A stretch of 64,000 nt of DNA. It comes from Caldicellulosiruptor owensensis OL. GTDB taxonomy: Bacteria; Bacillota; Thermoanaerobacteria; Caldicellulosiruptorales; Caldicellulosiruptoraceae. The notes under the pieces were generated by a model. It had not been told where the DNA came from. It saw nothing but the letters and a program-made list of their open reading frames with translations, and did not search any database. Shown piece after piece: positions 55,593-64,000 of this stretch (the first letter of the stretch is position 1; every line of letters starts with the position of its first letter). Position numbers and translations under genes: made by a program. The stretch covers positions 1,780,501-1,844,500 of the forward strand of contig NC_014657.1 of the NCBI RefSeq assembly GCF_000166335.1, given 5' to 3'.

Positions 55593-57413
55593 TTATTTTT
55601 TATACAATGGTCCAAAATTCTTGCACGCCCTAAAATCTGCACCTTCCAAATCCTCTGTTTAAAATAAACTCCGCGCACTCGGTCTGAATATTCTTTCTTC
55701 TTCTACATTATGCATACACACTGGAATCCTCAACACAGAGGCCAATGTGATAAACAAATCACCCACATGCCCATACGTTATTTTGCGCAGTGATTTGCTC
55801 CCCAGTTTTCCATCACAGAGTATACACTCTTAAATGCTTCCATACCAGTTAGTTTTGGTACAAACCATGTGGTTGGCCATGTTGGGTCTGTCCTTCTGTC
55901 AAGTATTTCATGAACATTTGCAGGAAGTTCTACTGTCCAGCCTTCTGCAATTTGAAGGACTGGTCTTAAACCTTTAACAATATTTAATCTTGAGATTGTA
56001 ACAGGTATACCGCCTCTTGTCACAAACTTAGTCGAAAATCCACTGCCTCTAAAATATCCCAAATTGGCATAACAAAACCTTGTTGCATCTAAGCATCTTT
56101 TAACTTCTTGCTCGGTAATTTCCCAGAAAGGCTTTATAGCAGGCTTGCCGTCAATCTCTTGCTGACCTGTTCCATCCAATGCTGCAGAACCAGAATTTAT
56201 AAGATGAATAACCCCATTTTGAGCAAGTCCTTCTGGTTTCCATCCGGTTACTCTGTAAATAGCATCCGGACTCCAATATGTTCTAACATCTGCAAAAATC
56301 TGAGCTGTATTTGTAAGTAAATGCCCAAATAACATACATACACCGTTTAAGCTGTCATTTTCAGTTGCAAGTATGTAAGGCTGTCTAAGTCCATTCCAGT
56401 CAAATGAGGAGTTTAGAATTGTTTCCATAAAGTCACCGTTCGGGAAGTGATCTGTCCATTGACGCTGCCCTTGAAATCCTGCCAAAATTGCATTGTGACC
56501 AAGGCTTTCTTCTGGATATCCTAATGCTTCAAGTTTTTTATTTCCAATCATCAAATCTCTTGTTATTATAGCCATTTTGACCACAAATTTCCACACTTCA
56601 TCCTTCTTTTTTCTGTCAACCCTTTTCGCCGGCGGATTAGGGTCTTCTCCTTCCCTACAATTATTTTTTACCCACTGTATTGCCCTTTCAAATTCTTCTT
56701 GGTCGTATATCTTTTCTTCTATCCGCCTAATTATTTCGGACATGTCAACATACTCAACTCTCATCCCAAGATAGTCCTCAAAAAAGTCAGGACCAACAAT
56801 AGAACCTGCAATTCCCATCGATACACTTCCAATTGAAAGATAAGACTTATTTTTTTATTATAGAAACTGCCAAAGCACTTTTTACAAACTTTAAAATCCT
56901 TTCTTGAACATCTTGAGAAATTGAAAAATCATCTTTGTCTTGAACATCATTCCCATATATCTTAAAGACAGGTAACCCTTTTTGATTGTGAGCGGTCGAC
57001 ACTGCAGCAAGATATACAGCACCCGGTCTTTCCGTACCATTAAATCCCCATCATACAGCTTTTGTAATATCCAGTGTCATATCCATTGTTTCAGAACCAT
57101 AACACCAGCAAGGCGTGACTGTTATAGAAAGGCCAACTCCCTCTTTTTTGAAAAGTTCATCTGCCATTCTTGCCTCAACAACACCACCAATACACCGAGG
57201 AGGGAGTACACACTTTACCTTCTCGCCATTTGGTAAATAAACGTTCTTTTCTATAAACTCTGCCACTGATTTTGCTAATCTCCATGTCTGCTCTTCTAAA
57301 GACTCTCTTACTCCACCATATCTTACATCTATAGTTGGTCTTATACCCACCCTGGGGTAATCTTCAACAAATCTTTTTTCGCCTACAAAAACATTTAATC
57401 TTTCATTTGCCAT
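55593..57413 (-). pseudogene. fucI: L-fucose isomerase, inactivated by at least four lesions
   Basis: Native start at ATG 57413 (AAAGGAG upstream; RVGIRPTIDVRYGGVRESLE). In coding order: (1) an in-frame TGA at 57051-57053 between KAV and [10 protein letters not shown], probably a 3-base ATG duplication; (2) an extra base in the T-run 56850-56856, after which [18 protein letters not shown] resumes in another frame; (3) a slip at about 55783, where NWGANHCA leaves the frame that continues ITYGHVG; (4) a TAA at 55659-55661 before EDLEGADFRACKNFGPLYKK, the true C-terminus at 55593. Between lesions the protein is well conserved ([52 protein letters not shown]). The intact enzyme would turn L-fucose into L-fuculose. 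Decay looks recent. Confidence 0.92.
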
Positions 57414-57759
57414 TTTTAATATTACTCCTTTTTTGTAATTCTGAAGATAAAAGACTACTATATACAAGTAAGAAATAATATTATGAAACGTTTAGTTTTT
57501 GTTTTGCAAAAAAGTATACATTTACACTATTTTTAAGGTTAATATATACTATTTTTCACAATTTGTCAATATAGTTAATTGAATTTCCCTCGAATAGGTG
57601 TAGAGATATTTACCACAGCGAAAAAATGTGCGAAAATAGTGAGAAGAAACTCATAAAAAGAATTGAGGCTGCCTCCATCCTAACATGAATATAATTAAAA
57701 AATGTAGTCTCCTATTCAAAAAAATCAAAAAACTACAAGGAGTGGCATGAGATATTTTC

Positions 57760-58218
57760 CATTTTGGTGTAGAACTAAATCCTATCCCACCAAAAGCTAA
57801 ACATCTTATGGGGGTAATTGAAAATTCACATAGGGCAGATGATGAATATTTTTTAATGATTCATTCTCAGAGTTGCAAAAACAAAGAAGAATTTATTCAG
57901 AAAGCTCAAAGGTGGCAGGATACATGATACTTTTTTAGACCTCATTGTGGTAAGGGAATGAATGGGAGGACACCATTTGAAAAATTCATAGATTCAAAAT
58001 CTCTGGTCTCCTCCCATGTATTTCAGTTTCCTACTTTACTCCTTGAAGACTTATTAAAGAAAATGGGGACTTTTTATTCTCTGTTCTGTAATAAATTAGG
58101 TGGTAAATATGTCTTCACCACGTGCCAGAGTTTATTGGTATTAACAAATGATGTAGTGACAAAAATACACCCCTCTATTGTCAGTTCCAGTCCTCACAAA
58201 ATTCTTAATTTAAATTGA
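57760..58218 (+). pseudogene. Relic of a DDE (rve-type) transposase, C-terminal part
   Basis: One plus-strand frame reads PPKAKHLMGVIENSHRADDE, then AQRWQDT, a TGA, YFFRPHCGKGMNGRTPFEKF and FPTLLLEDLLKKMGTFYSLF. The VENSHRxDDE block and the NGRTPFEK ending are typical of integrase-core transposases. The N-terminal half and the first Asp residues are missing, and there is at least one stop. I see no surrounding terminal repeats. The rest of 57414-58232 is AT-rich with nothing else I can support; it separates the fucose genes from the dehydrogenase. Confidence 0.75.
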
Positions 58219-58232
58219 CAAAGTCAAGGAAA

Positions 58233-59273
58233 TTATATGACAATCACCGCTTTTATACATTTATCTTTATTTTCTCTTACAAATTCAAAAGCTTGTGCAG
58301 CCTCATCCAATTTAAACCTATGAGTTACTAGTTTTTTAGCTTTTTCTAAATTGCTTGATAAAACCTCAATAGCTTTGTTATAAGTATTTGCATATCTAAA
58401 AACACCATAAACGTTATACTCGTTATCTACAACAGAATTTATATTTACTGGAACCTCACTTTCTGCCAATAAACCAATAAGGACTATTCTACCGCCGCGC
58501 TTTGTTATTTCAAAGGCTATTTTATTTGTATCTTTAGACCCTGCAGTTTCAAAAGTTATATCTGGACCAGTATTCCCAGTTGCTTCAAGTATTAATTGCT
58601 TATAATTGCTCTCTTTTGCATTTATGACATGAGTTGCTCCTAATTCCTTTGCTGCCTCTAACCTCAAAGGCTGAACATCTACTGCTATTACTTGACTTGC
58701 TCCAAACGCTTTTACTGCCAAAATGGTCAACAAACCCACCGGTCCCAATCCTAAAATCAATACTTTGTCCCCAACTTTTACGTTTCCCCGCATAGCGCCA
58801 TGAATACCTACTGACAGTGGTTCAACCAAAGTTGCTATGTCATAATCAACATCATTGGGAACCTTAAACAAATAATCCTCTCTTACAGCTAAATACTCAC
58901 ACAGTGCTCCATCAACAGGTGGTGTAGCCAAAAACTTTACATCTGGACATAGATTATATCGTCCATTTTTGCAATATTCACATTTTCCGCATGTTCTTCC
59001 GGGTTCTATAACCACTCTATCTCCAATATTAAATTTTTTTACATTTTTCCCTACACTGACAACTTCTCCGCTTGCCTCATGACCTAAAATCAATGGTTTT
59101 TCTACAACATATCTACCTATTCTACCATGTTCATAATAATGAACATCAGAACCACAAATCCCTACACATTTGACAGCAACTAATACTTCGTCATCCGCAA
59201 TTACAGGTCTATCCCTTATTTCCATTTTTAAAACTTTTGGTTTTTCTAATACAATAGCCTTCATCGTTCCCAT
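58233..59273 (-). CDS. Zinc-dependent sorbitol/polyol dehydrogenase (medium-chain family)
   Basis: 346 aa from ATG 59273 (GGGAGG 8-9 nt upstream). Catalytic zinc site: VGICGSDVHYYEHGRIG (about residues 36-52) and LGHEASGEVVSVG (about 62). The structural zinc loop is CGKCEYCKNGRYNLCPD (about 94-110). The NAD-binding fold has VLILGLGPVGLLTILAVKAF (about 169). It resembles sorbitol or xylitol dehydrogenases; the precise polyol is unknown. It is the last gene of the esterase-hydrolase-dehydrogenase group, 50 bp after the hydrolase gene. Confidence 0.92.
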   Translation of the reverse strand: MGTMKAIVLEKPKVLKMEIRDRPVIADDEVLVAVKCVGICGSDVHYYEHGRIGRYVVEKPLILGHEASGEVVSVGKNVKKFNIGDRVVIEPGRTCGKCEYCKNGRYNLCPDVKFLATPPVDGALCEYLAVREDYLFKVPNDVDYDIATLVEPLSVGIHGAMRGNVKVGDKVLILGLGPVGLLTILAVKAFGASQVIAVDVQPLRLEAAKELGATHVINAKESNYKQLILEATGNTGPDITFETAGSKDTNKIAFEITKRGGRIVLIGLLAESEVPVNINSVVDNEYNVYGVFRYANTYNKAIEVLSSNLEKAKKLVTHRFKLDEAAQAFEFVRENKDKCIKAVIVI

Positions 59274-59325
59274 AAAAGACACCTCCCTTCTATTATTTTT
59301 ACTCTCAAGATCTTTTAAAAATTAT

Positions 59326-60492
59326 TTACAAACAACCATAAGCAACTGACCTTACTCTTAAATGATAGTATTCCTCCATATTCGGTATCATTTGATGCAT
59401 ATATACCAAGGAAAAACCTTCACTCGGGTCAATTGAAACATAAGTTCCCAAAGCACCAGTCCATCCAAATTCTCCAATTGAACTGTTGAAATTGCTCTCG
59501 TTAATACTCATAAGCGTCCTCACACCTAATCCATATCCGTATCCAGACAAATAGATGTTATTTTTATTAAAATCTAACAACTGAGTACTATTTAATTGAT
59601 TAGTTCTCATTAAATCTATGGTTTTTCTTCCAATTATTTTCTTACCTTTATAAACTCCTCCATTAGCTAACATTTGTGAAAATTTGATATAATCTCTGAC
59701 GGTTGAAAAAAGCCCCCCGCCTCCTGACTCATATACTGCATCTTTTTCGTGATATTCATCTAATAATCCTTTTGTTCTTTCAAATGTTCCATCCTCTTTT
59801 TTTCTGTAACATGCAACCATTCTTTCTTCTATATCGCCAAAATAGCGGTATGCAGTATCATTCATACCTAACGGTTCAAAAATCTCTTCTTTTAGAAATT
59901 CGCTCACCTTTTTCCCAGATATAACTTGGATAAGAGCTGCAACTATATCATGTCCATATCCATATAACCATCTAGTGCCCGGTTCAAACTCCTGCGGTAC
60001 TGATGCCATAGCTTTTGCCTCAGTAACTATGTCATATTTGCCATATTTCTTGGTCAACTCTTCTCTCACTTTTCTCATTTCAATAGCTGTGGGAGATTCT
60101 CTGAAAGGATACGGTAAACCTACTGTCATAGTAAAAGCATGTTTTACAAGCACTGGATTTTTGGCTTTTTCTATTTTATATTCTCCATTACTATCTTTAA
60201 TATATACATATGTTTCTTTGTATTCAGGAATATATTCATAAACTGGGTCACTTAACAAAAACTTACCCCTTTCATAAAGTATTAAAGCAGCTGTACAAAC
60301 TATGAGTTTAGTCATTGATGCCAATCTGAAAACACTGCCTTCGTTCATCGGTATTTTTCTTTCCATATCTGCATAGCCAAAATATCCTTCCCATAATATC
60401 TCTCCATCTTTTGCTACAGCACATGCACACCCCGGTAAACCACTTTCAACAAAACTGTTTAACAATCTCGACAAATCATCAAATTTCGCCAT
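59326..60492 (-). CDS. Serine beta-lactamase-like hydrolase (class C/esterase type)
   Basis: 388 aa, ATG 60492 after AAAGGGGTG. The catalytic SxxK is in FRLASMTKLIVCTAALILYE (about residues 53-72), the YxN-like position in WLYGYGHDIVAALIQVISG (about 175) and the third motif region in GEFGWTGALGTYVSIDP (about 342). There is no signal peptide, so it is probably an intracellular esterase or peptidase rather than a resistance enzyme. The neighbouring carboxylesterase suggests removal of acyl groups from imported sugars. Confidence 0.88.
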   Translation of the reverse strand: MAKFDDLSRLLNSFVESGLPGCACAVAKDGEILWEGYFGYADMERKIPMNEGSVFRLASMTKLIVCTAALILYERGKFLLSDPVYEYIPEYKETYVYIKDSNGEYKIEKAKNPVLVKHAFTMTVGLPYPFRESPTAIEMRKVREELTKKYGKYDIVTEAKAMASVPQEFEPGTRWLYGYGHDIVAALIQVISGKKVSEFLKEEIFEPLGMNDTAYRYFGDIEERMVACYRKKEDGTFERTKGLLDEYHEKDAVYESGGGGLFSTVRDYIKFSQMLANGGVYKGKKIIGRKTIDLMRTNQLNSTQLLDFNKNNIYLSGYGYGLGVRTLMSINESNFNSSIGEFGWTGALGTYVSIDPSEGFSLVYMHQMIPNMEEYYHLRVRSVAYGCL

Positions 60493-60551
60493 ATTGCTAA
60501 CACCCCTTTACATTTATATATATATAAAATTTTTATGGTTTGGTTTACAAA

Positions 60552-62066
60552 TTACTCTAAATTCAATTTTTTAAAAAGATGATTTACCATGAACCTCATA
60601 AGCTCAGTAGGTCTATTAGGATCTTTACAAGGTTTGTCACCAAATAACATTATAAACGGTTCTTCTCCAGTGTAAGGTCGCCATTCTGGCATGGGAGTAC
60701 CATCTGCATCTAATCCATTGGGATTTCCCTTTTTAGCAAAATTTGTCCAATAATTGCACATCTGCCTTGCTAAATCATAATGTTTTCCAACAAATGGCCT
60801 CCAACATTTTGCCAATGTCTCAAAAACAAACCATAGTTCAGATGAATGAAACGCTCCTGCGTCATCACCTGGAATCTCTGGCTCAAAACAGTAACAATAA
60901 ATTGTTGTATCCTTAGTTTTTGCATTATGTTCACACCACATTAAATTCCCAATCTCAAACATATTTATTCTTCCTTTTTCCTTTATCTGAGCAATATCAT
61001 TCGTTCTTTCAGTACACAGTTTAATATATTCTTCGGCATCTTCACCAAATTTTTTATATGCATACTCTCTGAATTCTTCTAATGTCTCAACATCTGGTTT
61101 CTCTATAAACTCATTTGCAGTATGGCCCATTATCAAAGGTATCTTATGCCAATTACCTTTTATTATGAGCTTTACAGGATCATCAACTATATACACTCCA
61201 TCTTTTACAAATCCCCATCTATAACTAAATTCTTCGGATTTCTCAAAAATTACCCTTGCATCTAAATTTCTTGCTTCATCTAAGTTCTTAACCCCTAAAA
61301 ACTTGAAGAATTCTTCTCCTATCTTCTCAGCTTCACTTAATGAAGGATATCCTTGATTGAAACGCGGTGCAAAACCACCTCCACTTTGTATAATAGCTCT
61401 TTGGAATAACCCTTCGCTAATAGGCGATGTAACATGTGCAGTTACACAGCCTCCTCCTGCAGATTGCCCAAATATAGTAATATTGTTTGGATCACCTCCA
61501 AAAGCCGCAATATTTCGTCTTACCCATTCAATTCCTGCAAGTTGATCTAATAATCCAAAATTAGCTTTGGGACCATCCTTGTTCTCTTCTGAAATCTCAG
61601 GATGTGCAAAAAAACCAAATACATTTAATCGATAATTTACACTTACAAACACAATTCCTCTTCTAGCTATGCGTTCACCATCAAATTCCATCTCTGAAGT
61701 ATAACCAACTTGCAATCCTCCACCGAAAAACCAAATCATTACTGGTAATTTTTCCTCAGGATGTCTTGCTGGAGTCCATACATTTAAATACAAACAATCT
61801 TCACTCATGGGCACATTAGGATCAACATGCCATTCTTTTGTGTAAATATTATCTGGGTCTAATCCTGGGGTAGCTTGAATTGAAATGGGGGCAAAAGTAT
61901 AAGCTTTGTAGACACCTTCCCAATTCTTGCATGGCTGAGGTGGCTTCCATCTCAAGTTGCCAACAGGAGGCGCTGCAAAAGGAATTCCTTTGAACACCGT
62001 TATCCTTGGGTCAGAAGCTGGAAGCCCTTCTACTATTCCATTTTCTGTAGTTACTCGTCTTAGCAT
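60552..62066 (-). CDS. Carboxylesterase, type B
   Basis: 504 aa, ATG 62066 with GGGAGG upstream. Alpha/beta hydrolase: FKGIPFAAPPVGNLRWKPPQ (about residues 25-44), SEDCLYLNVWTPA (about 88), the oxyanion-hole stretch WFFGGGLQVGYTSEMEFDGE (about 112), the nucleophile Ser in ITIFGQSAGGGCVTAHVTSP (about 197-216; here GQSAG replaces the more usual GESAG) and the catalytic His in GAFHSSELWFVFETL (about 410). No signal peptide. It is first in an operon of three driven by the 62209-62237 promoter. Confidence 0.93.
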   Translation of the reverse strand: MLRRVTTENGIVEGLPASDPRITVFKGIPFAAPPVGNLRWKPPQPCKNWEGVYKAYTFAPISIQATPGLDPDNIYTKEWHVDPNVPMSEDCLYLNVWTPARHPEEKLPVMIWFFGGGLQVGYTSEMEFDGERIARRGIVFVSVNYRLNVFGFFAHPEISEENKDGPKANFGLLDQLAGIEWVRRNIAAFGGDPNNITIFGQSAGGGCVTAHVTSPISEGLFQRAIIQSGGGFAPRFNQGYPSLSEAEKIGEEFFKFLGVKNLDEARNLDARVIFEKSEEFSYRWGFVKDGVYIVDDPVKLIIKGNWHKIPLIMGHTANEFIEKPDVETLEEFREYAYKKFGEDAEEYIKLCTERTNDIAQIKEKGRINMFEIGNLMWCEHNAKTKDTTIYCYCFEPEIPGDDAGAFHSSELWFVFETLAKCWRPFVGKHYDLARQMCNYWTNFAKKGNPNGLDADGTPMPEWRPYTGEEPFIMLFGDKPCKDPNRPTELMRFMVNHLFKKLNLE

Positions 62067-62208
62067 ATAATTCCTCCCATTAAAATATTATTTGTTGCTT
62101 ATTTTTTATAACACTATGCCCAAAAACATATATCTATGGTGAGTGATGGTACAAAAGTACTTGCAGAACTTTTTTATATTCATATAGATAAAACTTTACC
62201 CTGTTTTT

Positions 62209-62237
62209 ATTGTAACGTTGTAGCAATTGGGTGTCAA
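62209..62237 (-). promoter_or_regulatory. Sigma-A promoter of the carboxylesterase operon
   Basis: TTGACA (62232-62237) and TACAAT (62209-62214) on the minus strand, 17 nt apart. The spacer contains GTAACGTTGTA, a near-palindrome with central AACGTT that could be an operator for the divergent LacI-type regulator. The predicted start is about 135 nt before the ATG. Confidence 0.75.
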
Positions 62238-62303
62238 CTTTTTTGATTCTTGTTTAACTTTCTTTAAAAATAGTTTTTTACAAGTATATAATGTTAAATA
62301 AGT

Positions 62304-62332
62304 TTGACATAATTGAAAAATACCGTTATAAT
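62304..62332 (+). promoter_or_regulatory. Sigma-A promoter of the LacI-family regulator gene
   Basis: Perfect consensus TTGACA (62304-62309), 17 nt spacer, TATAAT (62327-62332). The predicted start is near 62339, inside the palindrome at 62338-62349. Confidence 0.85.
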
Positions 62333-62337
62333 TTTGG

Positions 62338-62349
62338 TATATCGATATA
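62338..62349. promoter_or_regulatory. Palindromic operator at the LacI-family gene start site
   Basis: TATATCGATATA is a perfect 12 bp palindrome with the central CG typical of LacI-type operators. It overlaps the predicted transcription start of the regulator gene, which suggests self-repression. Confidence 0.55.
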
Positions 62350-62434
62350 GCTAAGATAATATATACATCTTATCATGCTTATTTCCAAACAATATGCACA
62401 ATACATAAAGACTTGTCAATGGAGGATACATTTT

Positions 62435-63481
62435 ATGGGTAGCAAGAAAAAAGGTACAATAAAACTAATAGCTGAAAAAACAAATGTTTCACCAATAACA
62501 GTATCAATTGTCCTAAATGGCCGTGGAGATGAAATGCGAATTTCTAAAGAGACACAAGAAAAAATAATAGAAGAAGCAAAAAAATTGGGTTATCAACCTA
62601 ATGTCTTTGCAAGAAGGCTAAAAAAATCTAACCAAAACTCATCTCCTCTGCTAATAGGAATTTTATGGCCAGCTACTTATTTATCTGATTTATTAGTACG
62701 CTTTTTCAATGGTCTTCAAAACTGTATTTTAAACAAAAAAATGAATATAGAAATTGTCTTCAAACCTTATTATCCATCAAATTTGGTACAATTAAAAGAA
62801 CTTTTTGTTGAAAACCTATTCAATGGAGTAATAGTAGTCGGAACTACTGACAGTGACATTGAATTTTTGGAAAATCTAAATACCGTTATGCCAATTGTAA
62901 TGTTCAACAGACAGAGCTCTAAATACAGTTGTATTTATGTTGACGAATATAGTTTGGGTGAAAAAGTGGCTAAACTGTTTGCTGCAAGAGGTCATAAAAG
63001 TGTTGGATTAATTGGACCTTCTTATCTTAACAGGAATTTTAGTATGAGAAGAATAGGATTCCTTGATTCATGCAGAAAACTCAATTTATCAATCTCAGAT
63101 AACCACATAATAACTGATGATGAAGTCGACATAAAAGCAGGTAGAAACTGTATGAAAAAATTGTTAAGCAGTGGTAATTTGCCAACTGCCATTTTCATTC
63201 TTTCTTCTACTATGGCCTATGGAGTTTATTCTGTTTTGCAAGAAAATGGATATTCTATTCCGAATGATGTTGAAATTGTAGGATGCAGTGATCTTTTAAC
63301 ATGTGAACTGTTGAACCCCAGATTAACAGTTATTGATTATTCGATTGAAAAAATGGTATACAAATCTTTGAATTTAATTACTGAAATGGTAACAGGGATT
63401 CACCGTGAACCTGTTTGTCTTATTGAAGATTCATATTTTATATTTCGTGAAAGTTGTGGAAGCTTTCCAGAATTAGATTAA
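62435..63481 (+). CDS. LacI-family transcriptional regulator
   Basis: 348 aa from ATG 62435 (GGAGGA 9 nt upstream; an in-frame ATG at 62375 has no site). The DNA-binding domain has IKLIAEKTNVSPITVSIVLN (residues about 9-28) and hinge region GYQPNVFARRLKKS (about 53). A periplasmic-binding-type effector domain follows, with LIGILWPATYLSDLLVRFFN (about 74), VAKLFAARGHKSVGLIGPSY (about 183) and VEIVGCSDLLTCELLNPRLT (about 290). It probably binds a sugar and controls the divergent esterase operon, itself and perhaps the downstream lectin gene. Confidence 0.93.
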   Translation: MGSKKKGTIKLIAEKTNVSPITVSIVLNGRGDEMRISKETQEKIIEEAKKLGYQPNVFARRLKKSNQNSSPLLIGILWPATYLSDLLVRFFNGLQNCILNKKMNIEIVFKPYYPSNLVQLKELFVENLFNGVIVVGTTDSDIEFLENLNTVMPIVMFNRQSSKYSCIYVDEYSLGEKVAKLFAARGHKSVGLIGPSYLNRNFSMRRIGFLDSCRKLNLSISDNHIITDDEVDIKAGRNCMKKLLSSGNLPTAIFILSSTMAYGVYSVLQENGYSIPNDVEIVGCSDLLTCELLNPRLTVIDYSIEKMVYKSLNLITEMVTGIHREPVCLIEDSYFIFRESCGSFPELD

Positions 63482-63547
63482 TAAATTTCATAGAAATATT
63501 TTTACTTACGAAAATTAATAAAGTAATTAGCGAGGAGGTAAATAGGA

Positions 63548-64000
63548 ATGGTTAAAAAATTTTTTAGGGTAATCCTTATCTTAACTGTATTTAGCTTATT
63601 AATATCTCACAATTTTATTTTAGCCACCACAAATACAAAAACATCTTCAAAGGTCTTACCAGCCCAAAATAATATCTTAACCGCATATGTCATCTATTCA
63701 TTTAACACTAATAAATGCCTTCAGCCTACAAGTTCAAAAGAAGGTGCACCTGTAATTCAAAATGATTATATAGGTAATAACAATCAAAAATGGAGATTTT
63801 CGGCTGTTGAAAAAGGATATTATAAAATACAAAACGTTCTAAATGAAATGGTACTCGATGTCTATAAAAACTCTAAAAACGGTGATATAGAAATTTGCAT
63901 CAGAAAATTTAATGGCTCAGATACACAAAAGTGGATAATTGAAGAAGTCAAAGAAAATTATTTCATTATAAAGAATAAGTACAGTGGATTAGTTTTGGAA
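63548..64000 (+). CDS. Secreted protein with ricin-B-type (CBM13-like) lectin repeats, partial
   Basis: 151 codons to the window edge; ATG 63548 after GAGGAGG about 12 nt upstream, with AGG closer. A signal peptide (VILILTVFSLLISHNFILA-TT) is clear. The mature part contains two beta-trefoil style repeats with QxW motifs: IGNNNQKWRFSAVEKGYYKI (about residues 80-99) and NGSDTQKWIIEEVKENYFII (about 124-143). Such domains bind sugars and are often joined to a glycoside hydrolase or esterase. The C-terminal part lies outside the window. It follows the LacI-type gene by 66 bp on the same strand. Confidence 0.85.
   Translation, partial: MVKKFFRVILILTVFSLLISHNFILATTNTKTSSKVLPAQNNILTAYVIYSFNTNKCLQPTSSKEGAPVIQNDYIGNNNQKWRFSAVEKGYYKIQNVLNEMVLDVYKNSKNGDIEICIRKFNGSDTQKWIIEEVKENYFIIKNKYSGLVLE

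Noticed and set aside
57051-57053. In-frame TGA in fucI as a possible selenocysteine or readthrough codon
   Set aside because: Family members have no Cys or Sec there, no SECIS-like structure was seen, and three other lesions follow; it fits a 3-base duplication in a pseudogene.
57958-58218. 86-codon plus-strand open frame as a separate gene
   Set aside because: It is the tail of the transposase relic in the same frame after the stop, without its own ribosome site.
1-64000. CRISPR arrays, rRNA genes, complete tRNAs, toxin-antitoxin pairs or a recognisable defence cluster
   Set aside because: I looked for regular repeat-spacer patterns, conserved rRNA segments and paired small genes and found none I could support.

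Overview
The window looks like a low-GC, thermophilic, spore-lineage Firmicute. Gene content, AT-rich codon use (AGA/AGG arginine), AGGAGG-type ribosome sites, frequent TTG/GTG starts and the order thyX-rlmB-yacP-sigH all fit the Caldicellulosiruptor/Thermoanaerobacterales group. This is inferred from family resemblance, not from a database search. Most genes lie on the minus strand.

Positions 1-7929 look like the right end of an integrated and decaying island. It holds a two-gene secreted/S-layer operon, a small CxxC protein, an IS1182-type insertion sequence, a frameshifted PD-(D/E)XK (Rpn-type) nuclease gene and an N-terminally truncated tyrosine integrase. It ends at a 45-nt copy of the 3' end of a tRNA-Trp gene, the classic attR signature. 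An intact tRNA-Trp should lie to the left, outside the window.

Positions 8370-16070 are a sugar-uptake locus: two extracellular binding proteins, two CUT1 permeases and a membrane-anchored AraC-type regulator, with no ATPase gene. Positions 16324-19538 hold an FMN-dependent glutamate synthase gene cut in two by an ISLre2-family (UPF0236) element. A second, almost identical copy sits 10.3 kb away at 27642-29254, between yacP and sigH. Both copies have clear 9-10 bp target duplications, so the pre-insertion sequences can be rebuilt exactly.

Positions 19715-37635 are mainly housekeeping: a PaaK/CapK-like ligase, argS-DUF1934-murI-ddl, a phosphohexomutase, sigH, yacP, rlmB, thyX, divergent dnaD/dnaI-like helicase-loading genes, fabZ, a DUF1646 transporter, mini-RNase III, a PLP decarboxylase and an MgtC-like protein. 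Positions 37719-49969 carry a relic of a sensor kinase, a GH31 alpha-xylosidase with an AraC regulator, a split transketolase, a YitT protein, a CsaB-WecG fusion for cell-wall polysaccharide, DUF1540, an iron-sulfur protein, radA and a GT4 glycosyltransferase. Positions 50040-54041 hold amt-glnK (with a strong promoter and a leader hairpin), rplM-rpsI and glycerate kinase.

Positions 54106-64000 are a carbohydrate/esterase locus: an intact GH29 fucosidase, an L-fucose isomerase pseudogene with at least four lesions, a transposase relic, a sorbitol-type dehydrogenase, a serine beta-lactamase-like hydrolase, a carboxylesterase, a divergent LacI regulator with a perfect promoter and palindromic operator, and the start of a secreted ricin-B-type lectin protein cut by the window edge.

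There is no CRISPR array, rRNA or complete tRNA. I did not find a wholly new defence or metabolic system. The strongest signals are the two IS junctions, the tRNA-Trp att relic, a recurring +1 slip in T-runs, the CsaB-WecG fusion and a PII protein lacking the usual Tyr51.
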